Source: a bacterium | GTDB lineage: Bacteria > Bacillota > Bacilli > Lactobacillales > Streptococcaceae | DNA length: 64,000 bases | Assembly (NCBI GenBank): GCA_905221385.1 | Contig: CAJNCV010000003.1 | Location: forward strand, 62,001-126,000 | Direction of reading: 5' to 3' | Part shown: in pieces, positions 35,918 through 45,498 of the stretch | How positions within the stretch are numbered: the stretch's first letter is position 1 | How the letters are laid out: each line of letters opens with the position of its first letter | Program-made: the position numbers and the translations under genes | The notes under the pieces: model-generated | Told to the model about the DNA's origin: nothing | Database searches by the model: none | What the model saw: the letters and a program-made list of their open reading frames with translations, nothing else

Positions 35918-37093
35918 ATGTCAAAGGATAAGAAAAAAGAATCAAACCAGAAGCAAGAATTGTCTGAATGGCAGAAACGAAACCAGGAATACCTGAAGAA
36001 GAAGGCTGAGGAAGAAGCTGCCCTAGCTGAAGAGAAGGAAAAGGAAAAACAAGCTCGTAAGGAAGCCCACTCGAAACTATTGGAGGAATCTAAGAAATCA
36101 TCGAGTGAGTCAGATGAGGAAGCCTCAAGTCCAAGCAAGGAACCATCCGAAAAAGAAGAAAAATCTCAAAAGGATGCCCGGAAAGTCAAAGAGGAAAAAG
36201 AGAAGAAGAAAAAAGAAAAAACAGAAAAACCAGAGAAACCAGAGAAAGCAGAAAAACCTGCCAAGCCTAAAATTGCGCCTGTTCATATTTGGCGGGCAGT
36301 TAGTATCTTGGTACCCAGTGTCCTAGTCCTCCTTTTTTCAGTCTATCTGTTGACTCCACTTTCGACCATCAAAAATATCGAGGTTAAGGGAAATAGTAAC
36401 ACGCAGGCGGATGACATCAAACAGGCTTCTGGAATTCAAGATAGTGACTATACTTTAGCTCTATTGTTGGATAAGGAAACATACGCTGAGCGAATCAAGT
36501 CCAACCATTGGATAGAATCAGCGAATATTAACTATCAATTTCCGACTAACTTTACGATTGAGGTTAAGGAGTTTGATATTGTCGGTTATTATGTGTCTGG
36601 TGAAGAGTATTATCCAATTCTTTCTAGTGGTGCGGTTGAGTCAACTCCTGTAAATCGCTTAAACTTGCCTGAGACTTATCTGACAGTTACCTTTAATGAT
36701 GAGCAGCAGGTGAAAGAGCTGATCACAGGATTATCTACTATCAGTGAGGATATCAAGAGTCAAATCCAGAAAATCGAATTAGCTCCGAGCAAGGCAACAG
36801 CAGATCTTTTAAAAATTACTATGCTGGACACAGATGAGATTTTGGTTCCCTTGTCAGAATTGAGTAAGAAATTGCCTTATTACAGCAAAATCAAGCCACA
36901 ATTGACAGAACCGAGTGTAGTCGATATGGAGGCTGGAGCGTACAGCTATACCATAGCGGATAAATTGATAGAAGAGGCTGAGGAAAAAGCCAAACAAGAG
37001 GCCAAGGAAGCTGAGAAGAAAAAACAGGAAGAAGAAAAGAAAAAACAAGAAGAACAGGGAAGTCAAACGAGCCAGCAATCACAGAGTCGTTAG
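35918..37093 (+). CDS. divIB: Cell division protein DivIB (FtsQ)
   Basis: This 391-residue bitopic membrane protein belongs to the divisome together with FtsL and DivIC. The cytosolic N-terminus (1-125) is a very charged Lys/Glu region, a probable coiled coil typical of streptococci. A single membrane helix (about 129-147) is followed by the POTRA domain (LSTIKNIEVKGNSNTQADDIKQ) and the beta domain (to about 345). The C-terminal tail is Lys/Glu/Gln-rich. It is the last gene of the mur operon. Confidence 0.93.
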   Translation: MSKDKKKESNQKQELSEWQKRNQEYLKKKAEEEAALAEEKEKEKQARKEAHSKLLEESKKSSSESDEEASSPSKEPSEKEEKSQKDARKVKEEKEKKKKEKTEKPEKPEKAEKPAKPKIAPVHIWRAVSILVPSVLVLLFSVYLLTPLSTIKNIEVKGNSNTQADDIKQASGIQDSDYTLALLLDKETYAERIKSNHWIESANINYQFPTNFTIEVKEFDIVGYYVSGEEYYPILSSGAVESTPVNRLNLPETYLTVTFNDEQQVKELITGLSTISEDIKSQIQKIELAPSKATADLLKITMLDTDEILVPLSELSKKLPYYSKIKPQLTEPSVVDMEAGAYSYTIADKLIEEAEEKAKQEAKEAEKKKQEEEKKKQEEQGSQTSQQSQSR

Positions 37094-37148
37094 ACTAACT
37101 TTTCCTCTTGATTTTGAATGGTATAGAAGTCCAGTTTCGAGTTTTTGC

Positions 37149-37177
37149 TTGACAAGTCCTACTATAAATAATAGAAT
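37149..37177 (+). promoter_or_regulatory. Promoter of pyrF-pyrE
   Basis: TTGACA (37149-37154), 17 bases and TAGAAT (37172-37177). Transcription should begin just before the PyrR-type leader. Confidence 0.75.
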
Positions 37178-37184
37178 AGAAAAA

Positions 37185-37290
37185 AACCTTTAAAGCAGTC
37201 CAGAGAGGCAGCTAAGGTTAGACGGTGAAAGGGTGGAGACTACCCATTTTTCGTGGAACCTTGCTGTTGGCAGGTTCCTTTTTTCATGCT
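37185..37290 (+). promoter_or_regulatory. PyrR-type attenuator in the pyrF leader
   Basis: The leader holds AGTCCAGAGAGGC (37197-37209), the conserved PyrR-binding loop. It ends in a terminator (GGAACC stem at 37255-37278 plus six T). PyrR bound to UMP would stabilise the binding hairpin, favour the terminator and shut off pyrF-pyrE when pyrimidines are plentiful. The same region has the AAGGTTAGACGG and AACCTTGCTG segments that can pair as the alternative antiterminator (AAGGTT with AACCTT). Confidence 0.85.
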
Positions 37291-37321
37291 CTCTAGCTTA
37301 CAAAGGTAAAAGGAGAAAAGT

Positions 37322-38017
37322 ATGCGTGAACATCGTCCAGTTATTGCTCTTGATTTTTCTAGTTTTGAGGCGGTCAAGGAATTTTTATCTCTTTTCCCAG
37401 CAGAAGAAAGTCTTTATCTAAAAGTGGGGATGGAGCTTTATTATGCGGAAGGTCCAGAAGTTGTCCGTTATTTGAAGTTACTGGGGCATAGTGTCTTTTT
37501 GGATCTCAAGCTACATGACATTCCAAATACAGTAAAATCTGCCATGAAGGTCTTATCTCAGCTTGGTGTAGACATGACCAACGTTCATGCTGCAGGTGGT
37601 GTGGAGATGATGAAGGCTGCGCGTGAAGGTCTTGGGAAAGAAGCAAAATTGATTGCTGTCACTCAATTGACTTCAACTTCTGAAGAACAAATGAGAGACT
37701 TTCAAAATATCCAAACCAGCCTGCAAGAGTCTGTGATCCACTATGCCAAGAAGACAGCTGAAGCGGGCTTGGACGGTGTCGTTTGCTCAGCTCAGGAAGT
37801 CAAGCTTATCAAAGAAGCAACAAGCAAAGATTTTATCTGTTTGACACCGGGAATTCGTCCAGCGGGAGCTGCGGTAGGAGACCAAAAACGTGTCATGACG
37901 CCAGCGGACGCCTATCAAATCGGTAGTGACTATATCGTAGTGGGACGTCCTATTACCCAAGCTGAGGATCCTGTTGTAGCTTATCATGCTATCAAGGATG
38001 AATGGAACCAAGACTGA
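37322..38017 (+). CDS. pyrF: Orotidine 5'-phosphate decarboxylase
   Basis: PyrF converts OMP to UMP, the last step of pyrimidine synthesis. The 231-residue TIM barrel shows IALDFSSFE at the start, the catalytic Lys-Asp-Lys-Asp set in [12 protein letters not shown] (about residue 62), [15 protein letters not shown] (phosphate loop) and IVVGRPIT. The AAGGAG ribosome site is present. pyrE follows 38 bases later under the same attenuator. Confidence 0.97.
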   Translation: MREHRPVIALDFSSFEAVKEFLSLFPAEESLYLKVGMELYYAEGPEVVRYLKLLGHSVFLDLKLHDIPNTVKSAMKVLSQLGVDMTNVHAAGGVEMMKAAREGLGKEAKLIAVTQLTSTSEEQMRDFQNIQTSLQESVIHYAKKTAEAGLDGVVCSAQEVKLIKEATSKDFICLTPGIRPAGAAVGDQKRVMTPADAYQIGSDYIVVGRPITQAEDPVVAYHAIKDEWNQD

Positions 38018-38055
38018 AATTAAAGAAATAGATTATAAAAACAAAGGAGAATACT

Positions 38056-38685
38056 ATGACACTTGCTAAAGATATCGCTAGCCACCTCTTGAAAATCCAA
38101 GCCGTTTACCTCAAACCAGAGGAACCTTTCACTTGGGCATCTGGTATCAAATCGCCGATTTATACTGACAACCGTGTGACGTTAGCCTATCCAGAGACTC
38201 GTAGCTTGATTGAAAATGGTTTTGTAGATGCTATCAAGACAGCCTTTCCAGAGGTAGAAGTGATTGCAGGAACTGCAACAGCAGGGATTCCACACGGAGC
38301 CATCATCGCTGATAAGATGAACTTGCCTTTTGCCTACATCCGTAGCAAACCAAAAGACCACGGTGCAGGAAACCAAATCGAAGGTCGTGTAGCTCAAGGT
38401 CAAAAAATGGTTGTTGTTGAAGACCTCATTTCAACGGGTGGGTCTGTTCTTGAAGCCGTAGCAGCTGCTAAACGCGAAGGAGCAGATGTGCTTGGAGTTG
38501 TAGCGATTTTCAGTTATCAATTGCCAAAAGCAGATAAGAATTTTGCGGATGCTGGTGTGAAATTGGTGACACTTTCAAATTACAGCGAACTCATCCACAT
38601 AGCACAAGAAGAAGGTTATATCACGCCAGAAGGACTCGCTCTCCTAAAACGCTTTAAAGAAGACCAAGAAAATTGGCAGGGATAA
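38056..38685 (+). CDS. pyrE: Orotate phosphoribosyltransferase
   Basis: PyrE joins orotate and PRPP to give OMP, the substrate of PyrF. The 209-residue protein has [16 protein letters not shown] near residue 24, [16 protein letters not shown] (about 93) and the PRPP motif [12 protein letters not shown] (about 119). The length is normal. It is followed by a strong terminator. Confidence 0.97.
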   Translation: MTLAKDIASHLLKIQAVYLKPEEPFTWASGIKSPIYTDNRVTLAYPETRSLIENGFVDAIKTAFPEVEVIAGTATAGIPHGAIIADKMNLPFAYIRSKPKDHGAGNQIEGRVAQGQKMVVVEDLISTGGSVLEAVAAAKREGADVLGVVAIFSYQLPKADKNFADAGVKLVTLSNYSELIHIAQEEGYITPEGLALLKRFKEDQENWQG

Positions 38686-38693
38686 TTTATAGG

Positions 38694-38739
38694 AAAAGTT
38701 GACCAGATATGCTTCAGAGAACTTATCTGGTCAACTTTT
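38694..38739 (+). terminator. Terminator after pyrE
   Basis: A long stem AAAAGTTGACCAGATA / TATCTGGTCAACTTTT encloses a 14-base loop. It is symmetric and may act in both directions. Confidence 0.85.
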
Positions 38740-38862
38740 AAAATGTAAGTCAGACTAAAGAATCGATTAGTGAATTGATTGCCTTTTTCTTCACAGCTAA
38801 ATACAGTAAAACTCCCAGAACGATTGGAACATCCATCTTTCTAGGAGTTTTTCATTATGCGT

Positions 38863-39411
38863 CTAATTGATGACTGCAAGAAGGTCGTCAGCTTGTTTTG
38901 CAAGTGATGAAGCAGTTGCTTCTTCTAACACCAATTTTCCGTCTGACCAAGTAGAGTCATTGACACGAGCAGCTGTAAAGTCACCAACGACTTGTGTACG
39001 GATAAATGGCAAGAGGTCTTTGTAAATAGCAAAGAGTTGTTCGTGACCGGCATTGGCTACAGATGAGACAGTGACAAACTTGTCTTGGAGGGCAGAAGCA
39101 CCACGTGTATCAGACAAGTCAATGGCGCGAGAGAGCCAGTCAAGCAAGTTCTTTACTGTTCCAGGGATAGAGAAGTTGTAGACTGGAGAGAAGATCCAGA
39201 TAGCATCCGCAGCAAGAACTGCTTCACGAGCAGCAGCTACAGCTGGATGAGTTGGAACTTCCAAATCTTGGCTGAAGAGAGGAACAGCTGAGTAATCAAG
39301 ATAGCTGACTTCCACTTTTCCAGCAAGTGCTTTTTCAGCTTCGAGGGCCATTTGGTGGTTGAAAGAATCTTGGCGTAGTGAACCGACGATAAATAATACT
39401 TTTTTAGACAT
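38863..39411 (-). CDS. NAD(P)H-dependent FMN reductase family protein
   Basis: This 182-residue flavodoxin-like protein begins KKVLFIVGSLRQDSFNHQMA, the FMN-binding loop of the NADPH-dependent FMN reductase / azoreductase family. It also has WIFSPVYNFSIPGTVKNLLDWLSR (about 73-96), which contacts the flavin. It probably reduces quinones, azo compounds or free flavin using NAD(P)H. A MarR regulator gene lies directly upstream on the same strand, suggesting regulation by that protein. Confidence 0.9.
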   Translation of the reverse strand: MSKKVLFIVGSLRQDSFNHQMALEAEKALAGKVEVSYLDYSAVPLFSQDLEVPTHPAVAAAREAVLAADAIWIFSPVYNFSIPGTVKNLLDWLSRAIDLSDTRGASALQDKFVTVSSVANAGHEQLFAIYKDLLPFIRTQVVGDFTAARVNDSTWSDGKLVLEEATASSLAKQADDLLAVIN

Positions 39412-39502
39412 GATGTGTCTCCTTTAGTTTAAAATTCAAAGAGCGAACTCTTTTGTTACCATCTATGTTACAACAATTGATACTAATTAGCAATAATTTT
39501 GC

Positions 39503-39949
39503 TCACAAATCTTTAAATTTTTTTAAAATGCGGATTAAGTCTTCCTTTTCACCATCTTCCAAGATGCTGAGTGCTTCTACTATAGAATCGATATGGTCAG
39601 GAAGAACCTCTTCGATTTTTCTGCGTCCTGCAGGTGTTAATTTCAGGAAAAAAGAGCGACGATCCTTTGGGTCACAAGTTCTAGAAATCCAGCCATCTCG
39701 AACCATATTTCGAATGACAACAGTCATGTTTCCAGAAGTGGCTAGCATTTTTTCAATCAAATCCTGAATGCGCAGTTCCCCCTTGCTATAGAGGGTTTCC
39801 AAAACTGAAAATTGAGTGGGTGTTAGCCCGTGTTCTTTAGCAGCCTTGGCTTCATATGCTTTAAAAGTTCGTATGGCTTTATTGAGGATGATAGCCGTTT
39901 TTAAGTCTAGTTGATTATCGGAAATTTTCTCTTTTAAATGTTGTTTCAT
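39503..39949 (-). CDS. MarR-family transcriptional regulator
   Basis: This 148-residue winged-helix protein has the MarR core: HGLTPTQFSVLETLYSKGELRIQDLIEKMLATSGNMT (about 40-76) as HTH and the wing DPKDRRSFFLKLTPAGR (about 92-108). It has no Cys in the usual redox position, so the ligand is unknown. It lies 91 bases upstream of the FMN reductase gene on the same strand. By analogy with similar pairs it may repress that gene in response to quinone-like or oxidant stress. Confidence 0.9.
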   Translation of the reverse strand: MKQHLKEKISDNQLDLKTAIILNKAIRTFKAYEAKAAKEHGLTPTQFSVLETLYSKGELRIQDLIEKMLATSGNMTVVIRNMVRDGWISRTCDPKDRRSFFLKLTPAGRRKIEEVLPDHIDSIVEALSILEDGEKEDLIRILKKFKDL

Positions 39950-40052
39950 AAGGCTATTTTATCAATAATGAGAGAGAAAAACAAGAACTGATATTTTGTA
40001 GGGAAAGATTCTTAGAATGTTCCTGTCTTCACTTGTAATAAAGGAGGAGAGA

Positions 40053-40061
40053 TGGTAAAAT
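40053..40061 (+). promoter_or_regulatory. Extended -10 promoter overlapping a mini-ORF, at the tseB-like gene
   Basis: TGG-TAAAAT places the start of transcription near 40068, right at the GTG start codon of the next gene. The only good Shine-Dalgarno site, AAGGAGG just upstream, lies ahead of a three-codon frame (ATG 40052 to TAG 40063) and before the predicted RNA start. Confidence 0.5.
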
Positions 40062-40067
40062 AGACGA

Positions 40068-40544
40068 GTGAAACTAAGACAGAAAAAAGCAAAAAACAAG
40101 CTACTTATACAATACGGAATCGGCATTGCTCTGGTACTACTAGTCATGACCACTTCCTTCCTTTATCTGATTTCACTCAGCATGAAACCTTATCAAGATG
40201 CTAGGGTTGAAGGAGAGAAACTGGCCAAGCAGTATGCAGAATTGGAAAAGGCAGATCAGGTTGATTTTTTTAATGGTTCGGAAGCTTATTACAGCGTTTT
40301 GGGGCATAATAAAAAGCAAGGGGCCATTGCCGTACTGATTGAAAAGAATGACCACAAGATTTATGTTTATCAGCTTGATAAGGGGATTTCTCAAGACAAG
40401 GCAACGACGATTTCGAGGGAAAAAGGAGCTAGCGACATTGACAAAGTCACCTTTGGCCGTTATCAGGACAAGCCAATTTGGGAAGTTAAGTCTGGAAGCC
40501 AGTACTATCTGGTGGACTTTGAAACAGGAGCAGTGATCCAATAA
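40068..40544 (+). CDS. TseB-like membrane protein (DUF5590)
   Basis: This 158-residue protein has a basic start, one membrane helix (about 14-36) and an extracellular domain with NGSEAYYSVLG, AIAVLIEKNDHKIYVYQL and PIWEVKSGSQYYLVDFETG. It fits the YpmB/TseB family, which in Bacillus affects cell-wall elongation through a penicillin-binding protein. The start codon is GTG 40068; no normal ribosome site serves it, and no other Met or Val start gives the helix its basic anchor. It is followed after 9 bases by an aminotransferase gene, the same order as yumB-like pairs in other Firmicutes. Confidence 0.8.
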   Translation: MKLRQKKAKNKLLIQYGIGIALVLLVMTTSFLYLISLSMKPYQDARVEGEKLAKQYAELEKADQVDFFNGSEAYYSVLGHNKKQGAIAVLIEKNDHKIYVYQLDKGISQDKATTISREKGASDIDKVTFGRYQDKPIWEVKSGSQYYLVDFETGAVIQ

Positions 40545-40553
40545 GGAGGGCAT

Positions 40554-41732
40554 ATGAAACTATCCAAACGTGTACTAGAAATGGAAGAAAGCGTCACTCT
40601 AGCCAGTGATGCAAGAGCCAAAGCATTAAAGGCTCAGGGAAAGGATGTTCTTTTCTTAACCTTGGGACAGCCAGATTTTCATACTCCTGAAAATATTCAG
40701 GATGCAGCGATAGAAGCGATTCGAGATGGACGAGCTTCCTTCTATACAGTTGCATCAGGCCTACCAGAGTTAAAAGCGGCGGTTAATACCTATTTTGAAC
40801 GCTATTATGGGTATTCTGTAGCAGCTAACGAGGTTACCTTTGCCACTGGTGCTAAGTTCTCTCTCTACACCTTCTTTATGGCTGTGGTCAATCCAGGTGA
40901 TGAAGTCATCATCCCTACACCTTACTGGGTCAGCTATGGAGACCAGGTCAAGATGGCAGAAGGTGTGCCAGTCTTTGTCCAGGCCAAGGAAGACAATCAC
41001 TTTAAAGTAACAGTAGAGCAGCTAGAAGCAGCCCGAACAGATAAGACCAAGGTCTTGGTTCTCAATTCGCCATCCAATCCGACCGGTATGATCTATTCTC
41101 GTGAGGAACTCTTGGCTATCGGAAATTGGGCTGTTGAACATGATGTCCTTATCCTAGCAGATGATATTTATGGTCGTTTGGTTTATAACGGGAACGAATT
41201 TGTTCCAATCTCTAGTTTGTCAGAAGCCATTCGCAAGCAAACCATCGTGATTAACGGTGTATCTAAGGCCTATGCCATGACTGGTTGGCGGGTAGGTTAT
41301 GCTGTGGGAAATCCTGAGATTATTGCTGCCATGAGCAAACTAACAGGTCAAACAACCTCCAACCTGACTGCTGTATCACAATATGCTACCATTGAAGCCC
41401 TAACTGGACCACAAGACTCTGTCGAAACCATGCGCCAAGCCTTTGAGGAACGGTTGAATACCATCTATCCTCTCTTGTGCCAAGTGCCAGGATTTGAAGT
41501 TGTCAAGCCCCAGGGAGCCTTCTATCTCTTCCCAAATGTTAAAAAAGCGATGGAGATGAAAGGTTATACTGATGTGACAGCATTTACAACGGCTATCCTC
41601 GAAGAAGTCGGTCTTGCCTTGATTACAGGAGCTGGATTTGGAGCACCAGAAAATGTTCGTCTCAGCTATGCCACAGACTTGGATACATTAAAAGAAGCTA
41701 TTCGCCGTTTGCATCGGTTTATGGAAAAATAA
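40554..41732 (+). CDS. aspB: Aspartate aminotransferase (class I)
   Basis: This 392-residue PLP enzyme interconverts aspartate and 2-oxoglutarate with oxaloacetate and glutamate. It shows LGQPDFHTPENI, the substrate-binding NSPSNPTGMIYS (about residue 165), DDIYGRLVY and the PLP lysine motif INGVSKAYAMTGWRVGY (Lys near 232). It has no signal peptide and the class-I fold is complete. The ribosome site AAGGAGG overlaps the end of the tseB-like gene region. Confidence 0.92.
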   Translation: MKLSKRVLEMEESVTLASDARAKALKAQGKDVLFLTLGQPDFHTPENIQDAAIEAIRDGRASFYTVASGLPELKAAVNTYFERYYGYSVAANEVTFATGAKFSLYTFFMAVVNPGDEVIIPTPYWVSYGDQVKMAEGVPVFVQAKEDNHFKVTVEQLEAARTDKTKVLVLNSPSNPTGMIYSREELLAIGNWAVEHDVLILADDIYGRLVYNGNEFVPISSLSEAIRKQTIVINGVSKAYAMTGWRVGYAVGNPEIIAAMSKLTGQTTSNLTAVSQYATIEALTGPQDSVETMRQAFEERLNTIYPLLCQVPGFEVVKPQGAFYLFPNVKKAMEMKGYTDVTAFTTAILEEVGLALITGAGFGAPENVRLSYATDLDTLKEAIRRLHRFMEK

Positions 41733-41739
41733 AACTTAG

Positions 41740-41767
41740 AATCTTCGCCTTTTTAGCGAAGATTTTT
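41740..41767 (+). terminator. Terminator after aspB
   Basis: The stem AATCTTCGC / GCGAAGATT is followed by a T-run. Confidence 0.85.
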
Positions 41768-41824
41768 TGTAACGAAAATCTCGCGATTTTTCTCTAGTAG
41801 AACCTAGCTATCGCAGTCTATTTA

Positions 41825-41833
41825 TGGTAAAAT
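41825..41833 (+). promoter_or_regulatory. Extended -10 promoter of asnS
   Basis: TGG-TAAAAT with TAAAAT at 41828-41833, 52 bases before asnS. No T-box leader structure is visible upstream, so control by uncharged tRNA is unlikely here. Confidence 0.6.
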
Positions 41834-41884
41834 AGTGGGTAATGATGTCTTCGGACAAGTTAAACGAAAAAAGGAAGATAGATT

Positions 41885-43228
41885 ATGACAAAACGTGTAA
41901 CAATTATCGATGTAAAAGACTACGTTGGTCAAGAAGTGACCATCGGAGCCTGGGTTGCCAACAAATCAGGAAAAGGGAAAATTGCCTTCTTGCAATTGCG
42001 TGATGGAACGGCCTTTTTCCAAGGAGTTGCCTTCAAACCAAACTTTGTAGAAAAATTCGGTGAAGAAGTGGGACTTGAGAAGTTTGATGTCATCAAACGA
42101 TTGAGCCAAGAAACTTCTGTTTATGTGACAGGAATTGTCAAAGAAGACGAACGTTCTAAGTTTGGCTATGAGTTGGATATCACTGACATCGAAGTTATTG
42201 GTGAATCACAAGATTACCCAATCACTCCAAAAGAACACGGAACAGACTTCTTGATGGACAACCGTCACTTGTGGCTCCGTTCTCGTAAGCAAGTAGCTGT
42301 TATGCAAATCCGTAACGCCATCATCTACGCAACTTATGAGTTCTTTGATAAGAACGGCTTCATGAAGTTTGATAGCCCTATTCTTTCAGGAAATGCAGCA
42401 GAAGACTCAACTGAACTCTTTGAAACAGACTACTTTGGAACACCAGCCTACTTGAGCCAATCAGGTCAGCTTTATCTTGAAGCGGGTGCTATGGCTCTTG
42501 GCCGTGTCTTTGACTTTGGTCCAGTATTCCGTGCTGAAAAATCAAAAACACGCCGTCACTTGACTGAGTTTTGGATGATGGATGCTGAGTACTCCTACCT
42601 GACACACGATGAATCACTTGACTTGCAAGAAGCTTACGTAAAAGCTCTTCTTCAAGGCGTTTTGGATCGTGCGCCTCAAGCCTTGGAAACCTTGGAACGT
42701 GATACAGAGCTCTTGAAACGCTACATTGCAGAGCCATTCAAACGCATCACTTACGATCAAGCCATTGACCTTTTGCAAGAGCATGAAAATGATGAAGACG
42801 CTGACTACGAGCATCTTGAGCATGGCGATGACTTTGGTTCACCACACGAAACATGGATTTCAAACCACTTTGGTGTGCCAACATTTGTCATGAACTACCC
42901 AGCAGCTATCAAGGCCTTCTACATGAAACCAGTTCCTGGAAATCCAGAGCGCGTGCTTTGTGCAGACTTGCTTGCACCAGAAGGATATGGAGAAATCATC
43001 GGTGGTTCTATGCGTGAGGAAGACTACGATGCCCTTGTCGCTAAGATGGATGAACTTGGCATGGATCGTACAGAATATGAATTTTACCTTGACCTTCGTA
43101 AATATGGCACAGTACCACACGGAGGATTCGGTATTGGTATCGAGCGTATGGTCACTTTCGCAGCAGGTACAAAACACATCCGTGAAGCCATTCCATTCCC
43201 ACGTATGTTGCATCGTATCAAACCATAA
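41885..43228 (+). CDS. asnS: Asparaginyl-tRNA synthetase
   Basis: This 447-residue class IIb synthetase charges tRNA-Asn. It has the OB-fold anticodon domain (1-110, [23 protein letters not shown]), motif 2 in [23 protein letters not shown] (about residue 210) and motif 3 in [11 protein letters not shown] (about 418). The signature of AsnRS over AspRS is supported by the overall size and the short OB domain. The gene is expressed as a single unit, ended by a terminator. Confidence 0.96.
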   Translation: MTKRVTIIDVKDYVGQEVTIGAWVANKSGKGKIAFLQLRDGTAFFQGVAFKPNFVEKFGEEVGLEKFDVIKRLSQETSVYVTGIVKEDERSKFGYELDITDIEVIGESQDYPITPKEHGTDFLMDNRHLWLRSRKQVAVMQIRNAIIYATYEFFDKNGFMKFDSPILSGNAAEDSTELFETDYFGTPAYLSQSGQLYLEAGAMALGRVFDFGPVFRAEKSKTRRHLTEFWMMDAEYSYLTHDESLDLQEAYVKALLQGVLDRAPQALETLERDTELLKRYIAEPFKRITYDQAIDLLQEHENDEDADYEHLEHGDDFGSPHETWISNHFGVPTFVMNYPAAIKAFYMKPVPGNPERVLCADLLAPEGYGEIIGGSMREEDYDALVAKMDELGMDRTEYEFYLDLRKYGTVPHGGFGIGIERMVTFAAGTKHIREAIPFPRMLHRIKP

Positions 43229-43237
43229 AATGAATCC

Positions 43238-43259
43238 AAACGCCCTTAGGGCGTTTTTT
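43238..43259 (+). terminator. Terminator after asnS
   Basis: The stem AAACGCCC / GGGCGTTT is followed by T. Confidence 0.85.
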
Positions 43260-43353
43260 CAAAGTAGAAGAAAGAAGAGGTGGAGAACATGTAAAGCACA
43301 GCTTAACAAGTGACAAACACAAAGATACAAATACACTTGTTAAAGGAGAAACT

Positions 43354-44559
43354 ATGTTTAAACGAAATTACCGGAAGAATATCGGTCTCATGGCTGGTGT
43401 GGAATTTTTTGCCTTTCTGGGCATTACCAGCTTTTGGATTCTATTTCTCAGTCAAAACGGGATGTCGCTTTGGCAGATTGGCTTATTGGAAAGTATTTTT
43501 CATGCCACCAGTGTCATCTGTGAAATTCCCTCAGGAATGTTAGCTGACCGCTATTCCTATAAAACCAATCTATATTTAAGTCGAATAGCTGGGATTGCCT
43601 CGTCTATTCTCATGTTAGCAGGGCAAGGTAATTTTTGGATTTACGCACTCGCTATGGTGGTGAGTGCCTTGTCTTATAATTTTGATTCGGGGACGAGTGC
43701 AGCCATGGTTTATGATTCGGCTGTGGAGGCTGGATTAAAAGAGCGCTACTTGTCTATCTCCAGTTTTATGTCAGGAGTCGCAGAAGGGACTCGGTCTTTG
43801 GGGACCGTTTTAGCGGGATTTTTTGTCCATGGTCAATTGCACTTGACCTACTATATCATGATTGTTACTTCTATAATCGTTCTTTTCCTAACTTGGATGC
43901 TAAAAGAGCCTAGTGTTAAAGCGCAAAAATCTGAGCGTTTGACGATGAAAAAAATAATCTGGACTGTCAAAGAGGAGTTGCGGAGAAACCCCAGTCTTTT
44001 TAGTTGGATGATTCTTTCCCAAATCATCGGGACACTGATGTGCATGTTTTATTTTTACTATCAAAATCAACTTCCTGACTTAGAAGGGTGGCAGATTTCG
44101 ATGGTCATGTTGATGGGCAGTGTTTTGAATATCTGGGCAGTTTATCTAGCAAGTAAGATTGGAAAGAAGTATTCAGCCTTAAAACTCTTTCCCATTCTTG
44201 TACTCTTGACGGGAGGAACTTATTTGCTTTCCTACTTTGGTACGCCGCTGATTTATATTTTGGTTTATTTGATCAGTAACGCCTTATATGCTCTCTTTCA
44301 GCCGATTTTTGATAATGATTTACAAAAGCGACTTCCAAGTGAGGTACGGGCAACCATGCTAAGTGTCTACTCTATGATGTTCAGCCTGAGTATGATTGTC
44401 ATTTTTCCTCTGACGGGGTGGTTGATTGACTATCTAGGATTTGTAGTAGCCTTCCTTTACTTAGGGCTCATTTTAGTACTAGCCAGTTTTTTGCTATTTT
44501 TCATTTTGAAAGAGATGGCCGGAGCTTTGAAACTCAAAGATGATGTTATTTCTAAGTAA
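43354..44559 (+). CDS. MFS transporter
   Basis: This 401-residue protein has about 12 hydrophobic helices in two halves and the MFS motif A in the first loop region (SGMLADRYSYKT near 68). Its length and the N-terminus KRNYRKNIGLMAGVEFFAFLG fit drug or solute exporters of the major facilitator superfamily. The substrate is unknown. AAAGGAG precedes the ATG. It is not obviously linked to asnS or to rpsF. Confidence 0.88.
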   Translation: MFKRNYRKNIGLMAGVEFFAFLGITSFWILFLSQNGMSLWQIGLLESIFHATSVICEIPSGMLADRYSYKTNLYLSRIAGIASSILMLAGQGNFWIYALAMVVSALSYNFDSGTSAAMVYDSAVEAGLKERYLSISSFMSGVAEGTRSLGTVLAGFFVHGQLHLTYYIMIVTSIIVLFLTWMLKEPSVKAQKSERLTMKKIIWTVKEELRRNPSLFSWMILSQIIGTLMCMFYFYYQNQLPDLEGWQISMVMLMGSVLNIWAVYLASKIGKKYSALKLFPILVLLTGGTYLLSYFGTPLIYILVYLISNALYALFQPIFDNDLQKRLPSEVRATMLSVYSMMFSLSMIVIFPLTGWLIDYLGFVVAFLYLGLILVLASFLLFFILKEMAGALKLKDDVISK

Positions 44560-44591
44560 TAAAGTTATTTTTTCACTTTTATCTTTTTTAC

Positions 44592-44620
44592 TTGCTATCT
44601 ATCAGTTTTTCTAGTATAAT
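44592..44620 (+). promoter_or_regulatory. Promoter of rpsF-ssb-rpsR
   Basis: TTGCTA (44592-44597), 17 bases and TATAAT (44615-44620). Confidence 0.75.
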
Positions 44621-44626
44621 GGTTTA

Positions 44627-44690
44627 TTGTGAGCGAACCTCACTTACCCCTTGCAAAGACTTGGGGTCATTAGACCAAAAGGAGGAACAT
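44627..44690 (+). promoter_or_regulatory. rpsF leader, possible S6:S18 autoregulatory RNA
   Basis: The leader before rpsF contains a stem ACCCC / GGGGT around TTGCAAAGACTT, plus GAACCTCAC. Leaders of rpsF operons in many bacteria bind the S6:S18 pair and repress their own translation. The stem position and the rpsF/rpsR content fit, but I could not confirm the conserved motif by eye. Confidence 0.4.
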
Positions 44691-44694
44691 ATCA

Positions 44695-44985
44695 ATGGCT
44701 AAATACGAAATTCTTTATATCATTCGTCCAAACATTGAAGAAGAAGCGAAAAACGCTTTGGTAGCACGTTTTGACTCTATCTTGACTGACAACGGTGCAA
44801 CTGTTGTTGAATCAAAAGACTGGGAAAAACGTCGTCTTGCATATGAAATCCAAGATTTCCGTGAAGGACTTTACCACATCGTTAACGTTGAAGCAAACGA
44901 CGACGTAGCTCTTAAAGAGTTTGACCGTCTTTCAAAAATTAACGCTGACATTCTTCGTCATATGATCGTCAAACTTGACGCGTAA
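44695..44985 (+). CDS. rpsF: 30S ribosomal protein S6
   Basis: This 96-residue S6 has the typical start [18 protein letters not shown] and the block [18 protein letters not shown]. It binds S18 on the small subunit platform. It is the first gene of the rpsF-ssb-rpsR operon, behind an AAAGGAGG ribosome site. The C-terminal acidic tail found in E. coli S6 is absent. Confidence 0.97.
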   Translation: MAKYEILYIIRPNIEEEAKNALVARFDSILTDNGATVVESKDWEKRRLAYEIQDFREGLYHIVNVEANDDVALKEFDRLSKINADILRHMIVKLDA

Positions 44986-44996
44986 GAAGGTAGATT

Positions 44997-45467
44997 ATGA
45001 TTAACAATGTTGTACTTGTAGGGCGTATGACGCGTGACGCTGAGTTGCGTTATACCTCATCAAATGTAGCAGTTGCGACTTTTACTCTTGCAGTAAACCG
45101 TACATTTAAGAGTCAAAATGGTGAACGTGAGGCTGATTTTATCAATGTCGTTATGTGGCGCCAACAGGCTGAAAATCTTGCTAACTGGGCTAAAAAAGGC
45201 TCTCTTATCGGGATCACAGGTCGTATCCAGACTCGTAGTTACGATAACCAGCAAGGACAACGTGTTTACGTAACAGAAGTCGTGGCGGATAATTTCCAAA
45301 TGTTGGAAAGCCGCGGAGTGCGTGAAGGACATTCAGGTGGCGCATATTCTGCACCAACTGCTGCTCAATCAGCACCTGCAAACCCAGTACCAGACTTTTC
45401 ACGTTCTGAAAATCCATTTGGAGCAACAAATCCATTGGACATTTCAGATGATGATTTACCATTCTAA
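44997..45467 (+). CDS. ssb: Single-stranded DNA-binding protein
   Basis: This 156-residue SSB has the OB fold (1-105: [34 protein letters not shown]) and a flexible Gly/Ala/Pro-rich linker that ends in the acidic tip DDDLPF, which recruits repair and replication proteins. It is the main cellular SSB (SsbA type) since it sits between rpsF and rpsR, as is usual in Firmicutes. Confidence 0.96.
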   Translation: MINNVVLVGRMTRDAELRYTSSNVAVATFTLAVNRTFKSQNGEREADFINVVMWRQQAENLANWAKKGSLIGITGRIQTRSYDNQQGQRVYVTEVVADNFQMLESRGVREGHSGGAYSAPTAAQSAPANPVPDFSRSENPFGATNPLDISDDDLPF

Positions 45468-45498
45468 TGGACAATTAATACTATAAAGGAGAAAAAAC

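Noticed and set aside
37233..37421. Open frame of 62 codons in the pyrF leader
   Set aside because: It runs across the attenuator into pyrF in another frame and has no ribosome site.
41733..41884. T-box riboswitch before asnS
   Set aside because: The only structure is the aspB terminator. No specifier stem or T-box sequence is visible.
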